Part shown: one piece after another, positions 1 to 5,139 of the stretch | How the letters are laid out: each line of letters opens with the position of its first letter | How positions within the stretch are numbered: position 1 is the first letter of the stretch | NCBI GenBank assembly: GCA_029865445.1 | Contig: JAOUGY010000217.1 | Coordinates: forward strand, 1 to 6,423 | Source of the DNA: Acidimicrobiia bacterium | Lineage (GTDB): Bacteria > Actinomycetota > Acidimicrobiia > Spongiisociales > ZC4RG35 | Direction of reading: 5' to 3' | Length of the DNA: 6,423 bases | The notes under the pieces: generated by a model | What the model saw: only the letters and a program-made list of their open reading frames with translations | What the model was told of the DNA's origin: nothing | The model's database searches: none | Position numbers and translations under genes: made by a program

Positions 1-108
1 GCTTGGCGGCGAGACGTCCGATCCGTCTGGATGGCGGAGCACTAGTCACCTCAGGCGAGCCGGGTATGAACCTCGGGTCCGAGGGCCATCGACGCCGATG
101 ACACAGGT
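1..108. other. Upstream flank, no confident gene
   Basis: No complete gene is visible. All three forward frames are open from the window edge: one stops at 43-45 (TAG), one at 99-101 (TGA) and one at 110-112 (TGA). The last would overlap the ATG at 109 as ATGA, the stop/start arrangement used twice later in this window. None of the three tails is recognisable, so it is unclear which, if any, is the end of a real upstream gene. A TATGAA at 65-70, with TAGTCA 16 bp upstream (43-48), could be a weak promoter for the gene at 109, but this is a poor match. Confidence 0.3.
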
Positions 109-471
109 ATGAGCACAGCAGCCGCTACAAGCGCAAGACTCGACCGGCTCGTTGCCGGTGTCCTGGCTTCCACGCTCGACGACGCCGAACTCGAGATCCG
201 TATGCCGGCTCTCGAAGCTCCGGTTGACGACGTCTGGACCGAGGCTTTGCTCACGGAACTCGTGCGAGCCCGATTCGACGACGGCGCAGAGACCCTGGCA
301 GTCCGTCTCAGGTTGTCGACGGATCACATCGAGCTGGCAGTGTGGGACGATGCCCCCCATGCGTCGGTCCGCCAGGTCGTGAACCTCCTCGCACGCAAGA
401 TCTCGGCGACGGTGACCCTCAAGACCAAGGGACCCGGCGACGTGACCACCACCCTCAGCATCCCAATCTGA
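109..471 (+). CDS. Small hypothetical protein, 120 aa
   Basis: I do not recognise this protein. It has no signal peptide or membrane segment. It is acidic in its first half, with many leucine, alanine, aspartate and glutamate residues (about 10-75), and ends in alternating polar and hydrophobic stretches that look like beta strands (about 73-79 and 100-119). The C-terminal layout is a hydrophobic strand with an acidic turn (IELAVWDD, 73-80), then a helix (about 84-97), then a strand ending in TTLSIPI. It loosely recalls the C-terminal half of GHKL/HATPase folds seen in anti-sigma-factor kinases, but the glycine-rich nucleotide-binding loops are not evident, so this is only a guess. Coding is supported by strong G/C preference at third positions throughout. 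ATG 109 is used; the preceding CAGGT is a weak ribosome-binding site. It is 295 bp from rpmJ and is probably a separate transcription unit. Confidence 0.7.
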   Translation: MSTAAATSARLDRLVAGVLASTLDDAELEIRMPALEAPVDDVWTEALLTELVRARFDDGAETLAVRLRLSTDHIELAVWDDAPHASVRQVVNLLARKISATVTLKTKGPGDVTTTLSIPI

Positions 472-493
472 GTTCCTCCATCGATCGCCGGAC

Positions 494-523
494 TTGGCGC
501 CGGTGCCGGCGTTCGCTTATCAT
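494..523 (+). promoter_or_regulatory. Candidate sigma70-type promoter for the rpmJ-rplQ operon
   Basis: TTGGCG (494-499, four of six matches to TTGACA) and TATCAT (518-523, five of six matches to TATAAT) are 18 bp apart. Transcription would begin near 530 and leave a leader of about 235 nt before rpmJ. It is the best promoter match I found in the gene-free stretch, and it lies where the ribosomal operon would need one. The spacer contains a perfect inverted repeat, CGCCGG-TG-CCGGCG (498-511), that overlaps the -35 end and could be an operator. Seen: the hexamers and the repeat. Inferred: function. Confidence 0.5.
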
Positions 524-541
524 GACCTTCCGGTCTCCGGG

Positions 542-588
542 CGTTCGCGCCTGCGATCCCACGTCGTGACGTGAGGTCGCTGCGAACG
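542..588 (+). promoter_or_regulatory. Long leader hairpin I
   Basis: Arms CGTTCGC (542-548) and GCGAACG (582-588) pair perfectly, with a G-U pair stacked inside (549/581). After a three-base bulge (550-552), GCGA (553-556) pairs with UCGC (577-580). This continues through a U-G and a C-G pair and one C-A mismatch into CACGU/ACGUG (560-564/569-573), closed by a CGUG loop. The total is about 19 pairs, two of them wobbles. No T run follows, so it is not a canonical terminator. It begins about 12 nt after the predicted transcription start. Confidence 0.5.
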
Positions 589-600
589 AGGTCCCCGAAT

Positions 601-650
601 CGGCGCGATCGACGAAACCCCATCTGGTGTGTTCCTGTCGAACGTCGCCG
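601..650 (+). promoter_or_regulatory. Leader hairpin II
   Basis: CGGCG (601-605) pairs with CGCCG (646-650). After a bulged U at 645, C606-G607 pair with C643-G644. After one A-A mismatch, UCGACG (609-614) pairs with UGUCGA (636-641), including one wobble. The large terminal loop (615-635) contains a possible small ACC/GGU helix (617-619/626-628). About 13 pairs form without that inner helix. Function is unknown; it lies between hairpin I and the translation start region of rpmJ. Confidence 0.4.
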
Positions 651-726
651 GTTCATGCCTACCGCCGGGCCGATCCCGGAGAGTCCGAGAGTGACAGGGT
701 CCATTTGGGCCGCGAGTCGATGGCGG

Positions 727-749
727 CGGCAGGGAGCGATCCCTCGCCG
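727..749 (+). promoter_or_regulatory. Leader hairpin with GNRA-type loop beside the rpmJ ribosome-binding site
   Basis: AGGGA (731-735) and UCCCU (740-744) pair around a GCGA tetraloop, a stable GNRA type. The stem extends through a single bulged C (745) with CGGC (727-730) pairing GCCG (746-749), giving nine pairs. It ends four bases before the GGAG ribosome-binding site (753-756) of rpmJ. That position suits a protein-binding or translation-control element. Function is inferred from position only. Confidence 0.45.
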
Positions 750-766
750 AACGGAGAGTGACACAT

Positions 767-880
767 ATGAAGGTTCGTCCTTCCACGAAGAAGATGTGCG
801 AAAAGTGCCGGATCATCCGGCGCCGCGGGAGAGTCTGGGTGATTTGCTCGAACCCCCGGCACAAGCAGAGGCAGGGCTGA
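767..880 (+). CDS. rpmJ: 50S ribosomal protein L36 (bL36), zinc-binding form
   Basis: This 37-residue protein begins MKVRPSTKKMCEKC and ends NPRHKQRQG, the normal length and sequence of bL36, a small late-assembling protein of the large subunit. The zinc ribbon is complete: Cys11, Cys14, Cys27 and His32. This is therefore the zinc-containing (C+) version rather than the cysteine-free paralogue that some bacteria induce under zinc starvation. GGAG (753-756) lies ten bases before the ATG. It is the first gene of the cluster, followed after 3 bp by rpsM, so the two are almost certainly co-transcribed. In many bacteria infA precedes rpmJ; here it does not. Confidence 0.97.
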   Translation: MKVRPSTKKMCEKCRIIRRRGRVWVICSNPRHKQRQG

Positions 881-883
881 TTC

Positions 884-1264
884 ATGGCGCGTATTTCAGG
901 AGTCGACCTGCCCCGGGACAAGCGTCTGGAGATCGGACTCACCTACATCTTCGGCATCGGGCTGACGCGCAGTCAGCAGATCTGCGACGAGCTCGAGATC
1001 AGTCGTGACACCAAGGTCCGCGATCTCACCGATGACGAGACGGCGAAGATCCGTCGCTACATCGACCAGAGTTTCCGGGTCGAGGGTGACCTGCGGCGTG
1101 AGATCCAGCAGAACATCAAGCGGAAGATCGAAATCGGCTGCTACCAGGGGATCCGGCACCGTCGGGGCCTGCCAGTGCGCGGTCAGCGCACTCACACCAA
1201 CGCTCGTGGCCGCAAGGGCAAGCGCGTTGCGATCGCAGGTAAGAAGAAGGCCGGGAAGAAGTAG
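884..1264 (+). CDS. rpsM: 30S ribosomal protein S13 (uS13)
   Basis: This 126-residue protein is of normal length for uS13, a protein of the small-subunit head that contacts the P-site tRNA and forms bridges to the 50S subunit. It starts MARISGVDLP, carries the helix-hairpin-helix type stretch IFGIGLTRSQ (22-31) and has the hallmark basic segment RGLPVRGQRTHTNAR (94-108). It ends in a lysine-rich tail that in homologues reaches toward the tRNA sites. The start lies 3 bp after the rpmJ stop, and the purine-rich AGAGGCAGGG stretch inside the rpmJ end can serve as ribosome-binding site. Nothing is missing or unusual. Confidence 0.98.
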   Translation: MARISGVDLPRDKRLEIGLTYIFGIGLTRSQQICDELEISRDTKVRDLTDDETAKIRRYIDQSFRVEGDLRREIQQNIKRKIEIGCYQGIRHRRGLPVRGQRTHTNARGRKGKRVAIAGKKKAGKK

Positions 1265-1274
1265 GTAGGAGCAT

Positions 1275-1673
1275 ATGGCAAAACCGCAGCAAGGCGCGAA
1301 GCGGGTCCGCCGCCGCGAGCGAAAGAACATCTCGCACGGGCAGGCACACATCAAGGCCAGCTTCAACAACACCATCATCAACATCACTGATCAGGTCGGC
1401 AACACCGTGGCCTGGACCTCGGGTGGCTCCGTGGGCTTCAAGGGCTCCCGCAAGTCGACCCCGTATGCGGCCCAGGTGGCGGCTGAAGAGGCCGCCCGCC
1501 GGGCTGGCGAACACGGGATTCGCAAGCTCGACGTGATCGTCAGTGGGACCGGTTCCGGTCGGGACACGGCAGTCCGCACCCTCCAGAACATGGGTCTCGA
1601 AATCACCGGAATCAAAGACGTCACCCCGATCCCTCACAACGGGTGCCGTCCCAAGAAGCGTCGGAGGGGTTGA
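1275..1673 (+). CDS. rpsK: 30S ribosomal protein S11 (uS11)
   Basis: This 132-residue protein of the 30S platform binds 16S rRNA near the E site and contacts the 3' end region. Diagnostic stretches are HIKASFNNTIINITD (25-39), the GSVGFKGSRKSTPYAAQ segment (51-67), VSGTGSGRDTAVRTL (89-103) and the C-terminal PIPHNGCRPKKRRR. The N-terminal extension is basic, as in other bacteria. AGGAG (1267-1271) precedes the ATG at a rather short spacing. The gene sits 10 bp after rpsM and 3 bp before rpsD, in the order of the classical alpha operon. Confidence 0.98.
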   Translation: MAKPQQGAKRVRRRERKNISHGQAHIKASFNNTIINITDQVGNTVAWTSGGSVGFKGSRKSTPYAAQVAAEEAARRAGEHGIRKLDVIVSGTGSGRDTAVRTLQNMGLEITGIKDVTPIPHNGCRPKKRRRG

Positions 1674-1676
1674 TCC

Positions 1677-2282
1677 ATGGCCCGCAACACAGGTCCCCGG
1701 CACAAGGCATGCCGCCGTGCCCGCCAGCCCCTCTGTCAGTCCAAGAAGTGCCCGGTAGATCGCCGTCCGTACCCCCCGGGTCAGCACGGTCGAGGCCGGA
1801 TCCGCGAATCCGACTACCTGGTTCAGTTGAGGGAGAAGCAGAAGCTCCGGATGATGTACGGCGTGCTCGAGAAGCAGTTCCGCCGGTACTACCAGCTCGC
1901 CTCACGCCAACCCGGCATCACCGGTGAGAATCTCCTCCGGCTCCTCGAGACCCGCCTCGACAATGTCGTGTGGCGTTCCGGACTCGCCGAGACGAGGCCC
2001 CAGGCGCGCCAGCTCGTCAACCACGGGCATTTCCGCGTGAACGGCAAGAAGGTCGACATCGCGTCCTACCGGGTCCGCAAGGGTGACGTCGTCACGATCA
2101 AGGAGAAGTCGAAAGACCTCATCATGATCCAGCACTCGGTCGACACACTCGGCCGCCCGATTCCCGATTGGCTCAGCGTCACACACGCCGAGCGCAAAGT
2201 CGTCGTCCTCGACGTGCCGAGCCGCCACCAGATCGATACTTCGATCAATGAGCAGCTCATCGTCGAGCTCTACTCCAAGTAA
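1677..2282 (+). CDS. rpsD: 30S ribosomal protein S4 (uS4), variant zinc motif
   Basis: This 201-residue primary 16S rRNA-binding protein nucleates assembly of the 30S body and is the translational repressor of this operon in E. coli. The N-terminal domain contains RRPYPPGQHGRGR (29-41), REKQKLR (52-58) and the S4 RNA-binding domain (about 91-155, including RLDNVVWRSG and QARQLVNHGH). It ends NEQLIVELYS. Potential metal ligands are His9, Cys12, Cys20 and Cys25. Zinc-type S4, as in Thermus, uses Cys9, Cys12, Cys26 and Cys31. Here the first ligand would be His and the loop between the two pairs is six residues shorter. Many actinobacterial S4 proteins, such as those of Streptomyces, lack these cysteines. 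GGAGG (1663-1667), inside the end of rpsK, is a good ribosome-binding site. Confidence 0.97.
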   Translation: MARNTGPRHKACRRARQPLCQSKKCPVDRRPYPPGQHGRGRIRESDYLVQLREKQKLRMMYGVLEKQFRRYYQLASRQPGITGENLLRLLETRLDNVVWRSGLAETRPQARQLVNHGHFRVNGKKVDIASYRVRKGDVVTIKEKSKDLIMIQHSVDTLGRPIPDWLSVTHAERKVVVLDVPSRHQIDTSINEQLIVELYSK

Positions 2283-2304
2283 CCGAGAGAGAGGTCTGAT
2301 ACAC

Positions 2305-3243
2305 GTGTTGATCGTTCAGCGTCCCCAGATCGAGGAGCACAAGATCACCGATACCCGCTCTCGGTTCGAGGTGGAGCCCCTCGAGCCCGGATTCGGGTAC
2401 ACACTCGGCAATACCCTCCGGCGCACGTTGCTGTCGCGGATCCCGGGTGCAGCCGTGACGTCCATACAGATCGAAGGCGTCCAGCACGAGTTCTCGACCG
2501 TGCCGGGAGTCGTCGAAGACGTCGTGGACATCATCCTCAACATCAAGAACATCGTCGTGAAGCTCGACGGTGTCGACGAGCAGACGCTCTACCTGTCCGC
2601 CAAGGGCGCCGGTGAGGTGAAGGCAGGCGACCTCAAGGTCCCGGCCGGGGTCGAAATTGTCAATCCCGGCCTTCACATCGCCACGATGTCGGCTTCGGGC
2701 CGGCTCGAAATGGAGCTCGTGGTGGCCCCCGGCGTCGGATATCGCTCTGCCGAGTCGAACAAGGGAACGGGCTCGATTGGTGTCATTCCGATCGATTCGA
2801 TGTTCTCGCCTGTTCGCAAGGTCGCCTATCAGGTCGAGAACACCCAGGTCGGCCAGATGACGAACTTCGACAAGCTCGTCCTCGACGTCGAGACCAACGG
2901 CGCCATCTCGCCGGGCGAAGCCATCTCGTCGGCAGGAAAGACCCTGCGCGAGCTGATGTCGCTGTTCGCCGACATGGGCGAGGGCGTGGGGCTCGAACTC
3001 GGAGAGCGGGAAGCGGAGGGGATGGGGTCGCCCGATCTCGACCTTCCGATCGAAGCCCTCGATCTGTCCGAACGCCCCCGCAACTGCTTGCGCCGGGCGC
3101 AGATCAAGACCGTCGGTGAACTCGTGCAGCGCAGCGCCGACGACCTGCTCAACATCACCAACTTCGGACAGAAGTCGCTCGAAGAGGTCACGGCGAAGCT
3201 CGACGAGCTGGGCCTCAGCCTCGCCGATAGCGGGGGTGCCTGA
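2305..3243 (+). CDS. rpoA: DNA-directed RNA polymerase alpha subunit
   Basis: This 312-residue protein dimerises to scaffold RNA polymerase assembly and binds UP elements and activators through its C-terminal domain. The N-terminal domain (about 1-230) has the hallmark EPLEPGFGYTLGNTLRRTLL (24-43), exactly as expected, and VDIILNIKN (74-82). The C-terminal domain (about 246-307) has RPRNCLRR and NFGQKSLEEV. By alignment of the NCL motif, Arg257 corresponds to the UP-element contact R265 of E. coli. The GTG at 2305 is chosen because it gives MLIVQRP, matching the MLIAQRP start usual in actinobacteria, and GAGG (2291-2294) lies ten bases upstream. An in-frame ATG at 2248 would add a serine-rich run inside rpsD and is unlikely. 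Its TGA overlaps the ATG of rplQ by one base. Confidence 0.97.
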   Translation: MLIVQRPQIEEHKITDTRSRFEVEPLEPGFGYTLGNTLRRTLLSRIPGAAVTSIQIEGVQHEFSTVPGVVEDVVDIILNIKNIVVKLDGVDEQTLYLSAKGAGEVKAGDLKVPAGVEIVNPGLHIATMSASGRLEMELVVAPGVGYRSAESNKGTGSIGVIPIDSMFSPVRKVAYQVENTQVGQMTNFDKLVLDVETNGAISPGEAISSAGKTLRELMSLFADMGEGVGLELGEREAEGMGSPDLDLPIEALDLSERPRNCLRRAQIKTVGELVQRSADDLLNITNFGQKSLEEVTAKLDELGLSLADSGGA

Positions 3244-3593
3244 TGCCTCGCCCACGCAAAGGGCCGAGGCTCGGGAAGTCGCCGGCCAACGAGGCCTTGA
3301 TTCTCTCGAACCTGACCACCGCGCTCATCGCGGAAGGACGGATCGAGACCACACTCGCCAAGGCGAAGGCGGTCCGTCCGCTCGCCGAGAAGATGATCAC
3401 GAAGGCGCGGGGCGGCACGCTCCACAACCGTCGCACGGTGCTCCGCACCATTCGCGACAATGCGGTGGTGACCACGCTCTTTGACGAGGTTGCCCCCCGC
3501 TACGCGGATCGACCCGGCGGATACACGCGGATCGTCAAGCTCGGCCCCCGTCGCGGCGACGGTGCGGAAATGGCCATCATCGAGTTGGTGTGA
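3243..3593 (+). CDS. rplQ: 50S ribosomal protein L17 (bL17)
   Basis: This 116-residue protein sits near the peptide exit tunnel of the large subunit. It begins MPRPRKGPRLGKSPANE, contains RIETTLAKAKAVRPLAEKMI (33-52) and HNRRTVLRTIRD (61-72), and ends TRIVKLGPRRGDGAEMAIIE, all standard for bL17. The length fits short forms that lack the long C-terminal extension found in some actinobacteria. The ATG overlaps the rpoA stop (TGATG), implying translational coupling; GGGGG (3232-3236) lies six bases upstream. The last codons and the TGA form the left arm of a long inverted repeat described separately. This is the last ribosomal gene of the block. Confidence 0.98.
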   Translation: MPRPRKGPRLGKSPANEALILSNLTTALIAEGRIETTLAKAKAVRPLAEKMITKARGGTLHNRRTVLRTIRDNAVVTTLFDEVAPRYADRPGGYTRIVKLGPRRGDGAEMAIIELV

Positions 3594-3615
3594 GCGCAGC
3601 TCACACCAACTCGGT
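3579..3615 (+). terminator. Candidate terminator or mRNA-end hairpin overlapping the rplQ stop
   Basis: CGAGTTGGTGTGAGC (3581-3595) and GCTCACACCAACTCG (3599-3613) are perfect 15-bp inverted repeats around a GCA loop. One more wobble (3580/3614) and one A-T pair (3579/3615) can extend the stem. The rplQ TGA (3591-3593) lies inside the left arm. No T run follows, so a classic Rho-independent terminator is not shown. Actinobacterial terminators often lack strong T runs, and the hairpin could instead be a transcript-stabilising or partial-termination element that lowers expression of coaA relative to the ribosomal genes. Confidence 0.55.
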
Positions 3616-3639
3616 ACCGAGTACCCAAGACTGAGTACC
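3609..3639. repeat. Perfect 14-bp palindrome plus 10-bp direct repeat before coaA
   Basis: ACTCGGTACCGAGT (3609-3622) is a perfect self-complementary palindrome and shares its left part with the right arm of the preceding hairpin. ACCGAGTACC (3616-3625) recurs as ACTGAGTACC (3630-3639), nine of ten identical, 14 bp apart. GGTAC/GTACC (3613-3617/3621-3625) can also fold as a small hairpin that competes with the larger one. The arrangement resembles an operator or an alternative-fold switch. I see no clear -10 element (TANNNT) between 3594 and 3650. Confidence 0.4.
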
Positions 3640-3649
3640 TGAGCCGCAG

Positions 3650-4576
3650 ATGACCGACGGCTCGCACTCGCCGTTCTTGTCCTTTTCACGCGAGGAATGG
3701 GCGGCTCTGCGCGCCTCTACGCCCATGACGTTGGGTGTCGACGACATCGAGCGGATTCGAGGCATCAACGTCGAGTTGTCCGTCAGCGAGGTCGAGGACG
3801 TCTACCTCCCGTTGTCGCGTTTGTTGAACCTGTACGTGAGGGCTTCCCAACAGCTGTTCAGTGTCACCGACACGTTCCTCGGCAAACCGACACATCCCGT
3901 TCCGTACGTGATCGGGATCGCCGGGTCGGTCGCGGTTGGCAAGTCGACCATTGCCCGAATCCTCCAGGAGTTGCTCGCACGGTGGCCCGATCATCCTCGG
4001 GTAGACCTGGTCACCACAGACGGCTTCCTCCTCTCGAACGCGGTCCTCGAGGCGCGAGGCATCATGCACCGCAAGGGGTTCCCCGAGTCATACGACCGTC
4101 GGCGATTACTCGACTTCGTGACCGACCTCAAGGCCGGTGTCGATGAGGTCGAGGCGCCGGTGTATTCACACCAGGCCTACGACATCGTCGAGGGACACAC
4201 CCGGACCGTCCGGCGTCCTGACATTCTCGTGCTCGAAGGACTCAACGTCCTCGAGGGTGGAGGGACCGGGACCCATGTGAGCGATTACTTCGACTTCTCG
4301 ATCTTCGTGGACGCCGAGTCTGCCGATATCGAATCCTGGTACGTCTCCCGATTCCTCACGTTGCGCGACACCGCCTTCCGCGATCCTGACGCCTACTTCC
4401 ACCGGTACGCCTCGCTGACGGACGAACAGGCCAATGCCGAGGCCCGACGGATCTGGAAGGAGATCAACGAGGCAAACCTGTTCGAGAACATCCTCCCCAC
4501 GCGAGAGCGCGCCACGCTCATCCTCGAGAAAGGGAGCGATCACGGCGTCGAGCGGGTGTCGTTGCGTAGAAGATGA
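3650..4576 (+). CDS. coaA: Type I pantothenate kinase
   Basis: This 308-residue kinase phosphorylates pantothenate with ATP to 4'-phosphopantothenate, the first and usually controlling step of coenzyme A synthesis in the cytoplasm. The P-loop is GSVAVGKST (92-100, Lys98). TTDGFL (122-127) carries the catalytic-type Asp124. YSHQAYD (172-178) holds the conserved His and Tyr, VLEGLNVL (194-201) follows, and RFLTLRD (234-240), WKEIN (269-273) and ENILPTRERA (279-288) complete the family signature. The protein aligns from end to end with E. coli CoaA, with a shorter loop after LNVLEGG. ATG 3650 is chosen because the N-terminus (SPFLSFSREEWAALR) aligns with that of E. coli. An in-frame TGA at 3632 prevents extension. 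No good ribosome-binding site is visible. The stop overlaps the Nudix start as ATGA. Confidence 0.95.
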   Translation: MTDGSHSPFLSFSREEWAALRASTPMTLGVDDIERIRGINVELSVSEVEDVYLPLSRLLNLYVRASQQLFSVTDTFLGKPTHPVPYVIGIAGSVAVGKSTIARILQELLARWPDHPRVDLVTTDGFLLSNAVLEARGIMHRKGFPESYDRRRLLDFVTDLKAGVDEVEAPVYSHQAYDIVEGHTRTVRRPDILVLEGLNVLEGGGTGTHVSDYFDFSIFVDAESADIESWYVSRFLTLRDTAFRDPDAYFHRYASLTDEQANAEARRIWKEINEANLFENILPTRERATLILEKGSDHGVERVSLRRR

Positions 4577-5139
4577 AGGGTCCCGACCTCGCCGATCTCG
4601 TGGATGCGCTCTCTGCGCACGATGCCTCCGAGGTGCGCGCCATCGCACGCCTGAAAGATCTCATCGCCGCCGTCGCCGAACCCTGGCGGCGCGACCGGTA
4701 CGAGCCCGGCCATGTGACCGCCTCCGCCTTCGTCCTGCACCCTGAACAAGCCGCGATAGCCTTGATCCTTCATTCGAAGCTGGACGCGTGGCTGCAACCG
4801 GGAGGTCACGTCGAACCGGAGGACCTGTCACACGAGGCGGCCGCCAGGCGGGAGGTGGCCGAAGAGTGCGGCTTGCGGGGATTGGAGACGCTCGGTGTCC
4901 TCGACGTCGACATCCATACATTCCCGGCCCGCACCGGACAACCCGAGCATCTTCACTTCGACATCCGCTGGGCCTTCCGGGCCGCCACCGATTTGCTGGA
5001 GGTGGGCGACGGAGCATCAGCGGTCCGGTGGGTGCCGCTCGAAGAAGCGGCCGGAATGGACGAGTCGATCGCTCGACCTGCGCGCAAGCTTCGTGCACTG
5101 ACCGTCACCCCCAACGCGGGCTACGCTGAGCAACCGTGA
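4573..5139 (+). CDS. Nudix hydrolase, substrate unknown
   Basis: This is a 188-residue protein with a Nudix fold at about 47-160. The Nudix box is at 78-101: GGHVEPEDLSHEAAARREVAEECGL, split here as GGHVEPED then REVAEECGL. Glu94, Glu97 and Glu98 are the expected Mg-binding residues. Compared with the usual G-x5-E-x7-RE spacing there is one extra residue and Asp84 stands at the first Glu position, a variant I have the impression is common in actinobacteria. Residues 1-45 form a probable helical N-terminal extension. The family splits nucleoside diphosphates linked to another group; the substrate cannot be read here. The CoA-diphosphatase signature is not seen upstream of the box, so a direct CoA-hydrolysing role is not supported despite the neighbouring coaA. 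ATGA overlap with coaA and GTGA overlap with the next gene suggest coupled translation. Confidence 0.85.
   Translation: MKGPDLADLVDALSAHDASEVRAIARLKDLIAAVAEPWRRDRYEPGHVTASAFVLHPEQAAIALILHSKLDAWLQPGGHVEPEDLSHEAAARREVAEECGLRGLETLGVLDVDIHTFPARTGQPEHLHFDIRWAFRAATDLLEVGDGASAVRWVPLEEAAGMDESIARPARKLRALTVTPNAGYAEQP
5098..5127 (+). promoter_or_regulatory. Candidate internal promoter for a leaderless Yip1-like transcript
   Basis: CTGACC (5098-5103, four of six matches to TTGACA with the TGAC core intact) and TACGCT (5122-5127, TANNNT form) are 18 bp apart, inside the end of the Nudix gene. Transcription would start at about 5134-5136, at the GTG start codon at 5136. This is the arrangement of leaderless genes, which are frequent in actinobacteria. 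It is a short-motif match only. Confidence 0.35.

Larger units (their letters stand above)
530..766 (+). promoter_or_regulatory. Structured 5' leader of the alpha-type ribosomal operon
   Basis: This region holds no credible gene. The forward frame open across it continues out of frame through rpmJ and resembles nothing, and I see no infA. It can fold into a series of hairpins: 542-588, 601-650, 665-679 (CCGGG/CCCGG), 698-711 (loop AUUU) and 727-749. In E. coli the corresponding operon is repressed by S4 binding a pseudoknot in its leader, and S4 is encoded here too. A leader-based autoregulatory or attenuation function is therefore plausible but unproven. The high G+C content makes short hairpins common by chance; the 542-588, 601-650 and 727-749 elements are the ones that stand out. 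Confidence 0.45.

Noticed and set aside
472..766. Hidden or broken infA upstream of rpmJ
   Set aside because: No frame shows any IF-1 sequence. The stretch is better explained as promoter and leader.
571..1008. 145-codon plus-strand open frame across the leader and rpmJ
   Set aside because: It overlaps rpmJ and rpsM in a different frame, is arginine- and proline-rich as random GC-rich frames are, and matches nothing.
1116..1787. 223-codon minus-strand open frame opposite rpsM/rpsK/rpsD
   Set aside because: It spans three certain ribosomal genes on the other strand, matches no family and has no credible start signal.
2248..2304. Upstream ATG extension of rpoA with a serine run
   Set aside because: It overlaps the end of rpsD and adds residues absent from the family. 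GTG 2305 gives the expected MLIVQRP start with a ribosome-binding site.
2257..3255. 332-codon open frame on the minus strand opposite rpoA
   Set aside because: It mirrors rpoA almost exactly and reads as a charged, low-information sequence. Long antisense frames are expected opposite high-G+C genes with G/C-ending codons.
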